A DNA stretch of 64,000 nucleotides. Source: Strix aluco (Eukaryota > Chordata > Aves > Strigiformes > Strigidae). Positions 22,431 through 34,390 of this stretch are shown in pieces. The translations under genes were made by a program, and so were the position numbers. Position 1 is the first letter of the stretch; each line of letters starts with the position of its first letter. The stretch covers positions 49,685,330 to 49,749,329 of the forward strand of contig NC_133935.1 in assembly GCF_031877795.1 (NCBI RefSeq), read 5' to 3'. The notes beneath the pieces were generated by a model. The model did no database searches. It was not told the DNA's origin and worked only from the letters and a program-made list of their open reading frames with translations.

Positions 22431-24189
22431 CTAACACCTGCCTTCTGAAGACTTTATACTCAGATACAGCACTAATCCTTACAGGAAAAGTCTACTTTTT
22501 GTTCTTGTAGCCTTGGAATATGGCATGCTTAATGAGATCAGGGCTATAACTTGCTTATGGGCATGCATCAGAAATCTGAGAAATTAACTCAGATGCTTGA
22601 AATTAATAATCTCAGAAATTAACTTGAATGTCTAAATACCTTGTTTTGTGATTGGTTTTGTACTGTAGCTAAATTTTGGTAATTTTCCATGACACATTTG
22701 TGATGTAGACTTGAAGTCCTTGCTCTACTGTATGGAAATCGGAGGATGTTCTAAAGAAAAGGCATTGGCTATTTTGAAAAATAAGTCTTCAAATATATTC
22801 ACTTCAAGTATGATAAAATCCTTCCAACTCTCTGACCCGTTTGGTTGAAACAAGAACAACAGTAGGAGCAACAATCACCTGGAGGCAACTAATTAGCACA
22901 GATTTGAGTCCATTTAAGATCTGGCAAAGAAACAGCTACCTACGGAAGTTCTATGTTGTAAGTAGCAATTGTAATAATAGGTAGCACTAATAATGAGAGA
23001 GTTGCAGGAGAAAGCAGTTCCTGCAGAGTGGCTAAAAGCTGATTTTCACTGTACTGAAGGGATATCATAGAGAATGAGGTCAACTGGTACAAATTCTACT
23101 GTCTATGCTTTTTTTTTTTCCCTATGTGGTAAGGAATAGAAGTCAACCCCGCTCTTCCAAGAAGAAAAGAAATTCGATAAAGTTAAGCTAGAAAACTGCC
23201 ATGAAAAATTCCAGGTATTCTTGCTTTTATCCTTTCAAGGAGAAAGAGTTATCTAATGCAAAAAAATACTTTCTGATAAAGACCAAAAATGTAATTAAAA
23301 TTCTTGACATAGAAAATGAGCAGGAGCTGATAAAGGGCCCTTTTAGTAAATATTTCCCTATAGGACCCACAGAGGAACCTGGAATTACTCTTCACTCTGC
23401 TTCAGGAGGATGTAATTAAAGTAAAATGGAAGCTTCTGAATGAAACGGGCAATGTGTGAAACATTACAGGTTTGAGGGAGAAAATCCATTTCATATTCAT
23501 TTCCCCAAAGTACATGGAGCAGAGGCTTTCCTCACAAAAGAAACTGTTATACTAACTGCATGAACGGGGAAATTTGTTCTAGGAAATAGATAGATACATA
23601 CCACAATTTCTCTTGAGAATTTCTATGTATCAGCTATGCTCCAGGCATCATTAGATTCTGTGTAGGTTTTTCAGGGCTCTGAGCTTGAAGACCACAGCCA
23701 CAGTGTCTCGGCAGTACGGGTATTGTCAAAGTGCGTTTCACAAATCAGTGCTTTGTAAATGTAGGTGCTCTTGGAGGTACGTTATCATGAGTGCTATTGG
23801 ACATGTTTAGGTGGTGTGCCACAGAGCAGGACAGGATTTTGTGGTTTGGTCCCAACAAGTAGCTGTGTCTACTGGCAGTGAACTCACATCACCACAGGGG
23901 GTTGAATCTTGGTACTGGCTTACCTGGGAGTAAAATTTTTAAAACCTTCAGCCTAATATTCAGCCATGCTTTGGGACAGAGGTGGAAATCTCATAGAAAA
24001 ATTCCAGCAGATTTCATACATATTGGAGGCTGAGTAAAGCAGAGAGGTACAAATTAATACAACTTTAAGGTAGTCATTAAAATAACATGTTTTATTGGAT
24101 GGGCTGACACCTGGGATGTGTGGGCTAGCAGTTAGCATGTATGTAGCTCTGAACTACTAGAAGACAGAGACTGGGAGAACGACCCCCCC
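22431..24189. other. single-copy intron, no gene seen
   Basis: AT-rich intron without recognisable exon, RNA gene or repeat. Confidence 0.5.
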
Positions 24190-25329
24190 GCATTCCAGGA
24201 GGAGATAGTGATCTACTGCATCACGTAGACACACACAAGTCTATGGGACTGGATGGGATACACCCGAGGGTGCTGAAGGAGCTGGCTGGGGTGCTCGCCA
24301 AGCTGCTTTCCATCATTTACCAGCAGTCCTGGCTGACCGGGGAGGTCCCGACAGATTGGAAATTGGCCAATGTGATGCCCATATATAAGAAGGGTCGGAA
24401 GGATGATCCGGGAAATTACAGGCCTGTCAGCTTGACTTCGGTGCCCGGGAAGCTGATGGAGCAGCTCATCCTGAGTACCATCATACAACACATGCGGGAC
24501 AACCAGATGATCAGGCCCAGTCAGTATGGGTTTATGAAAGGCAGGTCCTGCTTGACAAACCTGATCTCCTCCTACAACAGGGCAACCCGCTTATTGGATG
24601 AGGGAAAGGCTGTGGATGTTGTCTACTTTGACTTTAGTAAGGCCTTTGACACCGTTTCCCACAGCATTCTCCTGGCAAAACTGGCTGCTCGAGGCTTGGA
24701 TGGGCACACACTTTGTTGTGGTGAATGGAGTTAAATCCAGTTGGTGGCCGGTCACGAGTGGTGTCCCCCAGGGCTCGGTTTTGGGGCCACTCCTGTTTAA
24801 CATCTTTATTGATGATCTAGACGAGGGGATCGAGTGCACCCTCAGTAAGTTTGCAGATGACACCAAGTTGGGTGGGAGTGTTGATCTGCTCGAGGGTAGG
24901 GAGGCTCTGCAGAGAGATCTGGACAGGCTGGAGCGATGGGCTCAGGCCAACTGTAGGAGTTTCAATAAGGCCAAATGCCGGGTGCTGCACTTGGGCCACA
25001 ACAACCCCCAGCAGCGCTACAGGCTTGGGGAGGAGTGGCTGGAGAGCTGCCAGTCAGAGAGGGACCTGGGGGTGTTGATTGACAGCCGTCTGAACAGGAG
25101 CCAGCAGTGTGCCCAGGTGGCCAAGAAGGCCAATGGCATCCTGGCCTGTATCAGAAATAGCGTGGCCAGCAGGGACAGGGAAGTGATCTTACCCCTGTAC
25201 TCGGCACTGGTGAGGCCGCACCTCGATTACTGTGTTCAGTTTTGGGCCCCTCACTACAAAAAGGACATTGAATGACTCGAGCATGTCCAGAGAAGGGCAA
25301 CGAAGCTGGTGAAGGGTCTGGAGCACATG

Positions 25330-25663
25330 TGTGGTGGTTTAGCCCCTGCCGGGGTCTGAGACCACACGGCCGCTGCCCCTCCCCCACAAAGGGAGTGAAA
25401 TACAAAGTCCCGAGACTGAGATAAGGAAAGGTTTAATACAACAGTGCAACAGCAACACAACAAACAATAACAGTGTTAACAATGAACAGAGCAAAGTATA
25501 TACCAATACAGCAGTGAGAGAACCGGCTGCGCCAACCCACGCGATCACCGATTCTTCCCGCGCTCGCACCAGGATGTGACGTCAGCATGATATATGAATA
25601 ACCTGGCTAGAGCTTCCCCCCACTGCTGGGGAAACTTAACCCTATTCTGGCTAAACCAGGACA
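25330..25663 (-). mobile_element. solo LTR nested in CR1 copy 2, antisense
   Basis: A 334-bp LTR in minus orientation, the same family as 11161-11511. On the plus strand it starts TGTGGTGGTTTAG and ends CTAAACCAGGACA. A perfect 5-bp duplication ACATG (25325-25329 and 25664-25668) derives from the CR1 sequence around EHMSYEE. Compared with the plus-sense copy it has the same TGACGTCA site and ATTAAA signal, a shorter TTATTGTT-type low-complexity segment and scattered substitutions. No viral coding sequence is present. Confidence 0.9.
25577..25584. promoter_or_regulatory. palindromic CRE in nested solo LTR
   Basis: TGACGTCA is preserved at the same place as in the other LTR copy (11240-11247) although neighbouring bases have changed. 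Confidence 0.55.
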
Positions 25664-26072
25664 ACATGTCTTATGAGGAGTGGCTGAGGGAACTTGTTTA
25701 GTCTGGAGAAGAGGAGGCTGAGGGGAGACCTCATGGCCCTCTACAACTACCTGAAAGGAGGTTGCAGAGAGCTGGGGATGAGCCTCTTTAACCAAGTAAT
25801 AAGCGATAGAACAAGAGGTAATGGCCTCAAATTGCACCAGGAAAGGTTTAGACTAGATATTAGGAAGCATTTCTTTACAGAACGGGTTGTTAGGCGTTGG
25901 AATGGGCTGCCTGGGGAGGTGGTGGAGTCCCCATCCCTGGAGGTGTTCAAGAGTAGGGTTGACATAGCGCTGAGGGATATGGTGTAGTTGGGAACTGTTA
26001 ATGTTGGGTTGATGGTTGGACTGGATGATCTTCAAGGACTTTTCCAACCTAGATAATTCTGTGATTCTGTGA

Positions 26073-29000
26073 ACTGGCCACAGGAGGCACCATCTTGCCC
26101 CTTCCGGATGTTAAAAAGGATGTGAAGATTAGCTTCAAGTGTGATAATGGTGGAAAAGCGTCAGTAGTGGGGAAAGGGACAGAGGGAGTGTGTGGGATTT
26201 CAGGAAGGACTTCTTCAGTGGGGAAGCAAACTCCTCTGGTCTGCTGCTCCTGGTACAACTGATTGTGTTATGTCTTACAGCTGCTGTCCTGCTGCTTCAG
26301 TTGTACCTTCTGCCCTTATCACTGTTACAAAGGTAGAATCTGCCTTTATCACAGATCTCTGGGAGGAAAATGTCTTTCCTGTTTCAGTTTTGGTCTCATT
26401 TCTTCTCTTTTAGAAACAAGGGGTGAATTCAGACCGCTGTGTTGTATTTATTGTGCATGCAAAATTTTACATAGGCAGTAAAGTAAAATTTGCCTTAGAA
26501 AAAGGCAGTAGTCAGACTGCACTGAGTGCATGTGTTACAAACATTCCTTAATTACTGTTTGTGTGTAGTACATATTACTGTATATTGCTTCTGCTCTTGT
26601 AATGCTCTTGGGCACCTTGCTCCAATATACCTTTTTGGGTTTTGTTACACTGTCTCATGGTCAGAACAGGATCCCCCTTGCCCTTTTTAGCTCCTGATCT
26701 GTTATCTACTGCTGAAGGTGGCATTTTCTGTCTTTGTCCCTGTAGTCTCAGGCTGATGGGAATGGGTGGCCCATTCCAGGCCTGGGTTCCCATGCCAGAT
26801 TTGTCTGTGGATGTGGGTCCATGCACAAGCTTCCCAAAAGCATTGACAGAAGGGATGGACCCTGCAGAAATATTAGTTTTTAAAATCCATTAGAGCTTTA
26901 ATGGATGTGTGCAAAGGAAGATCTTTGAGAGGTCTGTCTGATCAGTCAGTTGTTGTTGATCAGACAGCAACAACTGTAGGGTTTCTGGGCTCTCTGGGAA
27001 GCCTACCTAGTCTCTAGTACAGTGAGTGCCTCTCTGCTGGGCTTCAAATCCTTGAGCTGAAAAGGGAATATCTAAAATTTTCAAAAGAAAACATTGCCCG
27101 AAAAGAAATTTAATGTCATATAAAACATTCAATTTTCCTCAGAATGTCTATTAAAAAATAAAAAAGAAAGAATTTGTCATTTAAATCTGAACATGATATC
27201 ATGAGAAATTTCAGCTCACCAGTTAAAATCCAGCAAAGCAAGAAGCACGTAAAGGCAGTATCAGTTTTAATAATTGGCGCTAATATCAAGTAGAATAAAT
27301 ACATATATAAATGTTACAGTTGGAAAGGTTTTAGTCTCTAGCTAAGAGTGGATTGGCTTCTCCTGCCACCTGAGGAGCTGATAGTCATGACATCAGTCCT
27401 GATTCCCAGAGAGAGAGATGAGATAAGAGTTGATGTGTCATTTCTCAAAAAAAAAAAAAGAGCAAATAGGGTGTTTCTTTTTAGAGCAGCATTAATGGGA
27501 CATGCAGAATGCTGGTTGCATAGGTCTTAATAGTGCACTTGACAGTATTTAGTATGCATTATGTTCAGAGCTAATGCATTGTTTCAAATAGTGCTTTTTT
27601 GGAAAATGAACTTTCAGGTTCTCTAGAAACTTAAGGGTCTGCTGGGAAGTTGAAACAAAAAGCTTGGTAACGGATGAAACTTGGGATAGTGCAAACATCC
27701 ATTTTTGTTTTCTGTAGTCTTTTTCATTCTACCTATTGAGCAAGTGAAAGTGTTTCATAATATTGCAAAACAAAACTTTCCAGGGTGCTCTTTACATGTG
27801 CTTCTCTGTAGGATGGTTAAGCAGTCTGATGTCAAGGAGGAAAAATACATAATATTCTTTGGAAAAACTTGTTTGTTAAAATGATGTTTTGGATTCTAAA
27901 CTCTGTATGAGGTGGCACATTTATTTTGTAAAGCATTGTTTGATGAACAGGTTTCTTTTAAAACTAGCATTCAGAAATTGGAGGAGGTGCAAAAAGAAAA
28001 AACAAGTTCTTGTACAACTCCTACCTGATTTTTGAAAAATTGTAATTTTACCAAATTATGATGTGAATAAAAATAAAAACATAAAAAGACCATGCTGCTT
28101 GAAAAACCTGGTTCACCATTTCTGAAGAGTATAGTTATAAATATTTAGAAAATCAAGCACTTTGAAATATATGGGCTTTCCTTGACATCAGATGTGCACT
28201 GCATTTAATAACATTTTAAATTAACAGATACAGTGAGTTAAGGGCTCAGCACAGATTGTCTTGGTTTCCTAGTGATTTTTAAGCAGTTTTAGCGTGTACT
28301 ATTTGCTTGAATAATGAGCATTGTAAGCCTTGTCTATCTTAAATTTTCACTGGGTATTTTAAGTGCTTTCTTCCACTTGCTGATATTGAGCACGGTTACA
28401 ACCCTGGGGGAGGGCTCTACTCTGAAATACAGCTAATTTAGACCACACATGTGTGTGTTTATGAGGACTGGCCTTAGCTGTGGCTGTCATCTTTGCTTAC
28501 TGCTGGTAGTTTGAAACTAGACAAGCTGCAAACTCAGCTGGAATTGGGTTTGCATTTATAGACTACAACTGGATTGCTGTCTTCTTGCACTGGCAGCCAA
28601 CAGTTTAGCTTGTGCAGAGTTTACAGAGCAAGTTACTTGGCTGTATTAAGTTTTATTTTTGTAGTGGCTAAATGGCAGATTCTGTTTCTAACATTTAGCT
28701 CTCTCCTTTGGTCAGGCTTTCTTCTATTGTTCTATTCCAAATCCTCTTATCTGTGCTTCTGCTGGACTCGCTTTCACCTGTCAGTGTCTGCTGCTGCTAG
28801 GATCTGCTTCAGAAATTCAAATTTTGATTCTTCTCTTTTCCTTCAGAAAAAATAGCATGTTTTTAACCAACTTTAATTTTTGTAATTTCCATCGTACTAT
28901 TAAAGATGATGCTCTACAATAATATCTTACTAATTCTTCCCTGTCTTTTGTAGTTTTTTCCCTTGCAGTAAGGGAAAGAATAATAAAGTTCCTTTTCTGG

Positions 29001-32000
29001 TGGCTTTCATTTTAAGCAATTAATGGTAATATGTATGTCACTTAAAAAGACACATACAGATCTTAAGCTTTTAAACACAGTTGTGCTAGGGTGGGTTTAT
29101 TTCCAGTCATGCTTCTTTTTGACTGGTTTCAAGTGCTAGCACATGGCAAAAGTTCATAAAGAGTATTTTGTGGAAGCAAGAGGCAGAAACATATCTAATT
29201 AATAGACAGTACCTTTATATTTTAATTTGTGTGCGGATTGGGTATGCTGAATTGGTTTTAGTTGTGGCCATGTAAATCACATTGCTCTTGCATTCCCTCT
29301 ATGTGAGAGAGCAATATATAGCTTCAGGCATCTTGGAAAGAAGAGGCTTGGGTGGTATCTGCAAGAAGTAATGCCATTCTCCTGCTTCGCATATAGGATT
29401 CATCAGGAGCCCCATCTGAGAGTAAGATCTCATTAAAACACTAGCTAGTGCTACACATTGATAAGATTTATTCTTACATATTCTGAAATCAACTGCATAC
29501 CGTTTATGGAGACTAACCTAATCTCAAGGATACAATGGTTCATTAATTCCTAGACATTTCTATCATCACACTTAATGCTAGAGACTGCAAATGAAATGTG
29601 TTAATGTTTTAACACCATGGGTAGTTCTCACTTCTGGACAATACTTGGTTGTTTTTTGTGTCTGCGTTTTTTATTTATTTATTTTACTACTCACAATTCT
29701 GTTAGTAAATTGTAAAGAATACAGCTGGCTGAAGTTTATGTGCCAGAACTGCAAAATAAAATGGGATTTTTTTCTATGTAGACACAGATGTGTGTGCACA
29801 CACAAATACATGTATGTGCATATAACAATTATTGGGGGAAAAAAAAGGCTTCTTACCAGTTGCATTTTTTGGTGCTCAGCTGGAAACGAAATTCAACTGG
29901 AAATTCAGTGTCAGCAAGCTGTATCTTCGTTTTAGGATGATGTGAACATGCTGTGTCTTAAAGGAATGATGTTGTGCCAAGGTTTTTGGTGAGGCTTATT
30001 AGCACTGAGTCTCAGTGCTAGCGAACTGTATTTCCAGGGCTTCCTGTGCTCTGCTTTGAGGTACTACATGGTGTCGTCTCCCACTTCCCCCCTGCCTCCG
30101 CCGTGTATGTTGTAAAGCAATGAGTATCTTCACTGCTAGTTTGGGCAAAGTAAATACTTCGTTGCCCACAGCCACCAGCAAAAAAAATTCTACTCCTCTT
30201 GCATCTTTTATCTGAGCTTTTACAGATGACCCACTGTTTTTTACCATCTGAGAAGAAAGTGGAAGTCTGGACAAGAGTAGTATAAAGAGTGCCCAAACCA
30301 GGTGCAATGTTGTTGAGATCTGTATGTGCTTCTTTATTGTGCTCAGTGTCCTATCTGTCACTGCATAAGAATTATCTTGGTTTTCTCTGTGTCTGCAGTA
30401 GTGTATAGTAATTCTGTTTCCCTGTTGTTTGTGTTCGCATTGGAGACATTTGGAAGATGGTTTGCCCTGGGGTAGAGTCATGTTTTGTACTCATCAAGAA
30501 TACCACTTCTGTGGAGCTCTGGAAGTTAATTTCTCGCAGTTGTCCATCAGATCCTAAGCGTGGTGAGCTTCAGTTTGTATCAGAGGGTTTTTCTTCAGGA
30601 TTTAGACAGAGAATTTTGTTCTGCTTTTCTTTAAAAATAAATAAATAAATCAGATTCAGTCAAAGTTTTATGAAGAGTATCCTTGTTTATAATTTGTATT
30701 TTAAATATGTCTTAATGCTATTTTGCCTGTAATTTTTGGAAGTGGGAATGAATTATATTTATTGAGGTCTCTTATTTTGTATGCTTATTGTCTTCTCATG
30801 CACTACAGCTCTTGTTTGACCAGACTTGATGTCTGTTCATTGAAAGCTGTTGTCAATCAGTAGCCATTGTCTTGTGGATTCGTTCTTTGAAATACTATCA
30901 TTATTGGCAGTGAGTTTTATGAGTGCATGTTTACTGTTTCAAATACTTTTTTCCCCTTTATTGCTTATTTACTTGCAGGCATTTAAATTGTCTGACTTCA
31001 CTGAACTTGAGTTTGGAGTTGCTGATTCTGTGTCTTTGGTCTAGACTCTGCCTTTTAAATAACACTCCACTATGGGTGAATAGTCTCTGCTGCTTCCGAA
31101 AGCTTTGCCTGAGGTGACTCTATAATTGTAACATTTTAGATAATTGTTGGAAGTTTATACTGTGCTTTTTACCTAAACTGAGAACTGTTTAAAAATTAGT
31201 TGAATTAAATCCCATCTCTGCTTTGCTAGTGACATTGTGGTGCATGACTGGGGTTTTAAATATTTCTTGGAACAGATGCAGTTTGTGTCATCGTGCTTGT
31301 CTAAGGTGGGTATGTTGTGTGGAAAAAAAGGCATATCTCCCAAAGGGTGGGTGTGAGGAGATTCCGACTGCACTTTCTCTATCACACAGGAGGTGGGCCT
31401 CTGGTGAGGCAGATGTTTTGGTGGAATTAATGAATCACGATTTTTTGGCTTCACTGTCAAAGTCAGCTGATACATTCAGATGTTTATAGAGTTAACTTTT
31501 ATCTTGTCCAGTAGAAGCTGTACTGCAAGGACTACAAGCAGCAGTGAAGTTGCAAATCCCTCACTGGAAAAATCTAAGCTATTATATGTAAGATTACTAT
31601 TAAAGGGCTGTAGGAGCTGGACCCTCTGCTATGTTAATGGGGTTGCAGGAGGATTCCTGTGCATCTGTACCTTAACCTTTATTCACTCTTATCAGCTGTA
31701 TATGTATAGCAAGGCAAGGGGTGCTTTGGCTCCACGCTGCTGTTCTGTCAATAGCAGACCTATCTAAACTGGCATTGTTTTCCTGTTTCTCATTTCTGCA
31801 GATGCCTCTTTCCATTTCCCCAGAGAAGGATGTTAGTTTTCCTTCTTGTGGCAGTTCTTATGTTGGTCCTTTCTCTAACCTTGGTCTGTGAAATGATCCA
31901 GGTGAAAAAGGAACTCCAGACTGAAAAAAGGGAAGAAGCTTCAAACAGGTCTGTCTACATAGTAAGAAAAGTATCAGCACTGTGTGGTGTTGTCCTCTGT

Positions 32001-32039
32001 ATTATTACTGTTTTAAAAATAAAAATAAGAATAGAATGT
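26073..32039. other. single-copy intron, no gene seen
   Basis: AT-rich intron. Minor low-complexity stretches are (TTTA)n near 29672-29689 and (AAAT)n near 30634-30650. The longest open frame, 160 codons on the minus strand at 29999-30481, has no recognisable feature. No transposon ends were found. Confidence 0.55.
30634..30650. repeat. (AAAT)n microsatellite, about four units
   Basis: A short run of AAATAAATAAATAAAT. Too short to be highly polymorphic. Confidence 0.7.
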
Positions 32040-32440
32040 AAGAATTACTCATACTGAGTCAGACTTGAGGTCCATCTAACCCCATATCCTTTCTGACAGT
32101 GGTCAAAAGTGACAGGCTTGAGAAGATTACAGCAACAAAGTAATGACCTCTCCCCATCCCTCCTTTCCCACCCTTCAGTGGTATGTGACTGGGATAGGGG
32201 TAATCTCTGTGTGGTTATTAACCCTTACTGCATTGCTCTTTTATAAATCTGTTGGCCCTCTCCTTAATGCTGTAGGGTTTTAGTGTCCACAGTATTTTGT
32301 GGCCGAGTCTCACGACTTAGATCCCAGCTGTGGAAGATGTTTTCCGTTTGTTCATTGTGAACATGCTACCGTTTGCTCCCTAGCTCTTGGACTGTGGGAG
32401 GTATAACTGACCCCTCTCCATCCTGGGTGTGCCGCCTGTG
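32040..32440 (-). mobile_element. ancient CR1-like LINE remnant, antisense
   Basis: The plus strand reads as a diverged form of a repeat common in reptiles and birds: a start like ACTGAGTCAGACTTGAGGTCCATCTAACC followed by a CCTTTCTGACAGTGG-like phrase. Further on come CTCTCCTTAATGCTGTAGGG, TTTAGTGTCCACAGTATTTTGTGGC and GAACATGCTACCGTTTGCTCCCTAG, in the order expected for the antisense of an old CR1-type 3' half. Substitutions and gaps are numerous, so it is far older than the CR1 copy that begins just downstream. Family assignment is from remembered consensus phrases. Confidence 0.55.
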
Positions 32441-32519
32441 AATTTTATTGGCTACTGTTAATATCCTGGTTCCTTCATCCCCTTTCCAGGCTGCGGGATT
32501 TGAGCTGTTTAGCCATTAT

Positions 32520-34318
32520 GTAGTGAAGTTATGCAGGGAGAACATTAGGAGAGCCAAAGCACAGCTAGAGCTCAACTTGGCTGCAGCTGTTAAGGATAAG
32601 AAAAAATGTTTCTATAAATTCGTTAACAGCAAAAGGAGGATTAGGGAAAATCTCCCTCCTTTACTGGATGCAGAGGGAAACATGGTAACTAAGGATGAGG
32701 AAAAGGCTGAGGTGCTCAATGCCTACTTTGCCTCAGTCTTTAGCAGTGGAACTGGCTGTTCCCTGGACACCCAGCCTCATGAGCTGGGAGATGGGGAGGG
32801 GAAGCAGATTGAGATCAGCACAGTTGAAGAGGAGGTGGTCAGAGACCTGCTACACCACTTGGATGCACACAAGTCTGTGGGACCGGATGGGTTACACCCA
32901 AGGGTGCTGAAAGAGTTGGCAGATGTGCTCGCCAAGCCACTTTCCATGATTTACCTGAAGTCATGGCTAACTGGGGAGGTCCCACTGGACTGGAGGGTGG
33001 GAAATGTGACACCCATCTACAAGAGAGGCAGAAAGGAGGATCCAGGAAACTATAGCCCTGTCAGTCTGACCTCGGTGCCAGGGAAGGTCATGGAGCAGGT
33101 CATCTCGAGTGCCATTAAAAGTCATATAATGGACAACCAGGGGATCAGGCCCAGTCAGCATGGGTTTATGAAAGGCAGGCCCTGCTTGGCGGACCTGATC
33201 TTCTACGACAGGGCGACCTGCTTGTTGGATGAGGGAATGGCTGTGGATGTTGTCTACCTTGACTTTAGTAAAGCTTTTGACCCCGTTTCCCACAGCATTC
33301 TCCTGGCGAAACTGGCTGTTCACGGCTTGCATAGGCACACACTTTGCTGGGTAAAAAACTGGCTGGATGGCCGGGCCCAAAGAGTTGTGGTGAACGGAGT
33401 TAAATCCAGTTGGTGGCCAGTCACGAGTGGTGTCCCCAGGGCTTGGTTTTGGGGCCACTCCTGTTTAACATCTTTATTGATGATCTAGACGAGGGGATCG
33501 AGTGCACCCTCAGTAAGTTTGCAGATGACACCAAGTTGGGTGGGAGTGTTGATCTGCTCGAGGGTAGGGAGGCTCTGCAGAGAGATCTGGACAGGCTGGA
33601 GCGATGGGCTCAGGCCAACTGTAGGAGTTTCAATAAGGCCAAATGCCGAGTTCTGCACTTGTGCCACAACAACCCCCAGCAGCGCTACAGGCTTGGGGAG
33701 GAGTGGCTGGAGAGCTGCCAGTCAGAGAGGGACCTGGGGGTGTTGATTGACAGCCGTCTGAACATGAGCCAGCGGTGTGCCCAGGTGGCCAAGAAGGCCA
33801 ATGGCATCCTGGCCTGTATCAGAAATAGCGTGGCCAGCAGGGACAGGGAAGTGATCTTACCCCTGTACTTGGCCCTGGTGAGGCCGCACCTCGATTACTG
33901 TGTTCAGTTTTGGGCCCCTCACTACAAAAAGGACATTGAATGACTCGAGCGTGTCCAGAGAAGGGCAACGAAGCTGGTGAAGGGTCTGGAGCACATGTCG
34001 TACGAGGAGCGGCTGAGGGAACTGGGGTTGTTTAGTCTGGAGAAGAGGAGGCTGAGGGGAGACCTCATCGCCCTCTACAGCTACCTGAAAGGAGGTTGCA
34101 GAGAACTGGGGATGAGTCTCTTGAACCAAGTAACAAGTGATAGGACAAGAGGTAATGGTCTCAAATTGCACCAGGGAAGGATTAGACTGGATATTAGGAA
34201 GCATTTCTTTACAGAACGGGTAGTCAGGCATTGGAACGGGCTGCCCGGGGAGGTGGTGGAGTCCCCATCCCTGGAGGTAGGGTCGACACAGTGCTTAGGG
34301 ATATGGTGTAGTTGGGAA
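32520..34318 (+). pseudogene. CR1 ORF2 reverse transcriptase remnant (copy 3)
   Basis: The frame is open from the 5' truncation to a one-base loss in a C run at 33434-33438 (VPQG becomes VPRA), then continues in another frame. Motifs are VGPDGLHPRVLKEL, GNYSPVSLTSVPGKVMEQ, GFMKGRPCL, DFSKAFD (motif A), then after the shift FADDTKL (motif C) and [18 protein letters not shown] at 33941-33943 follows KKDIE, after which the same frame stays open until a 10-bp deletion near 34278 shifts the last few codons. Only these three lesions separate it from an open C-terminal two thirds of ORF2; the endonuclease domain is absent through truncation. Confidence 0.9.
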
Positions 34319-34390
34319 CTGTTAATGTTGGGTTGGTGGTTGGACTAGGTGATCTTCAAGGTCTTTTCCAACCTAGACGATTCTGTGATT
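32520..34390 (+). mobile_element. CR1 LINE copy 3, longest copy, 5'-truncated
   Basis: The longest CR1 copy here, about 1.87 kb, retains the linker between endonuclease and reverse transcriptase, all reverse transcriptase motifs and the complete 3' end. It begins around KLCRENIRRAKAQLEL and ends in the terminal ATTCTGTG motif at about 34379-34388. It is inserted next to or into an ancient CR1-like remnant. Lesions are few, which suggests a fairly young insertion. It shares the GGGAACTGTTAATGTTGG 3'UTR with copies 1 and 2. Confidence 0.95.

Larger units (their letters stand above)
24199..25987 (+). pseudogene. CR1 ORF2 reverse transcriptase remnant (copy 2)
   Basis: Visible reverse transcriptase motifs in order are GIHPRVLKEL, GNYRPVSLTSVPGKLMEQ, DFSKAFD (motif A), [14 protein letters not shown] (motif B) and FADDTKL (motif C, the catalytic aspartates), followed by the [14 protein letters not shown] thumb-like region. 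It is broken by a 38-bp deletion near 24714 (frameshift), the TGA at 25273-25275 shared with the other copies, the LTR insertion (which with its duplication is 339 bp and so does not change frame), and a 5-bp deletion near 25695. The last 97 codons are open to the natural stop at 25985-25987. The copy is dead. Confidence 0.9.
24190..26072 (+). mobile_element. CR1 LINE copy 2, 5'-truncated, split by an LTR
   Basis: This CR1 copy begins within the ORF2 reverse transcriptase region (GIHPRVLKEL) and ends with two terminal motifs at about 26052-26072. It is interrupted by an antisense solo LTR at 25330-25663 with target duplication ACATG, so the CR1 was here first. Relative to copy 3 it lacks 38 bp near 24714. 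Upstream of that gap the two copies differ heavily (about 80 percent identity by eye); downstream, up to the LTR, they differ at only about a dozen of some 600 positions. The 3'UTR belongs to the GGGAACTGTTAATG type. Confidence 0.95.

Noticed and set aside
29999-30481. 160-codon minus-strand frame
   Set aside because: No recognisable motif, a second overlapping frame is also open, and there is no flanking signal of a gene or retrocopy.
20574-33943. Reading the shared CR1 TGA as a selenocysteine codon
   Set aside because: There is no reason to expect a SECIS element in a LINE transcript, and CR1 ORF2 is not a selenoprotein. A source-element stop or conversion is simpler.
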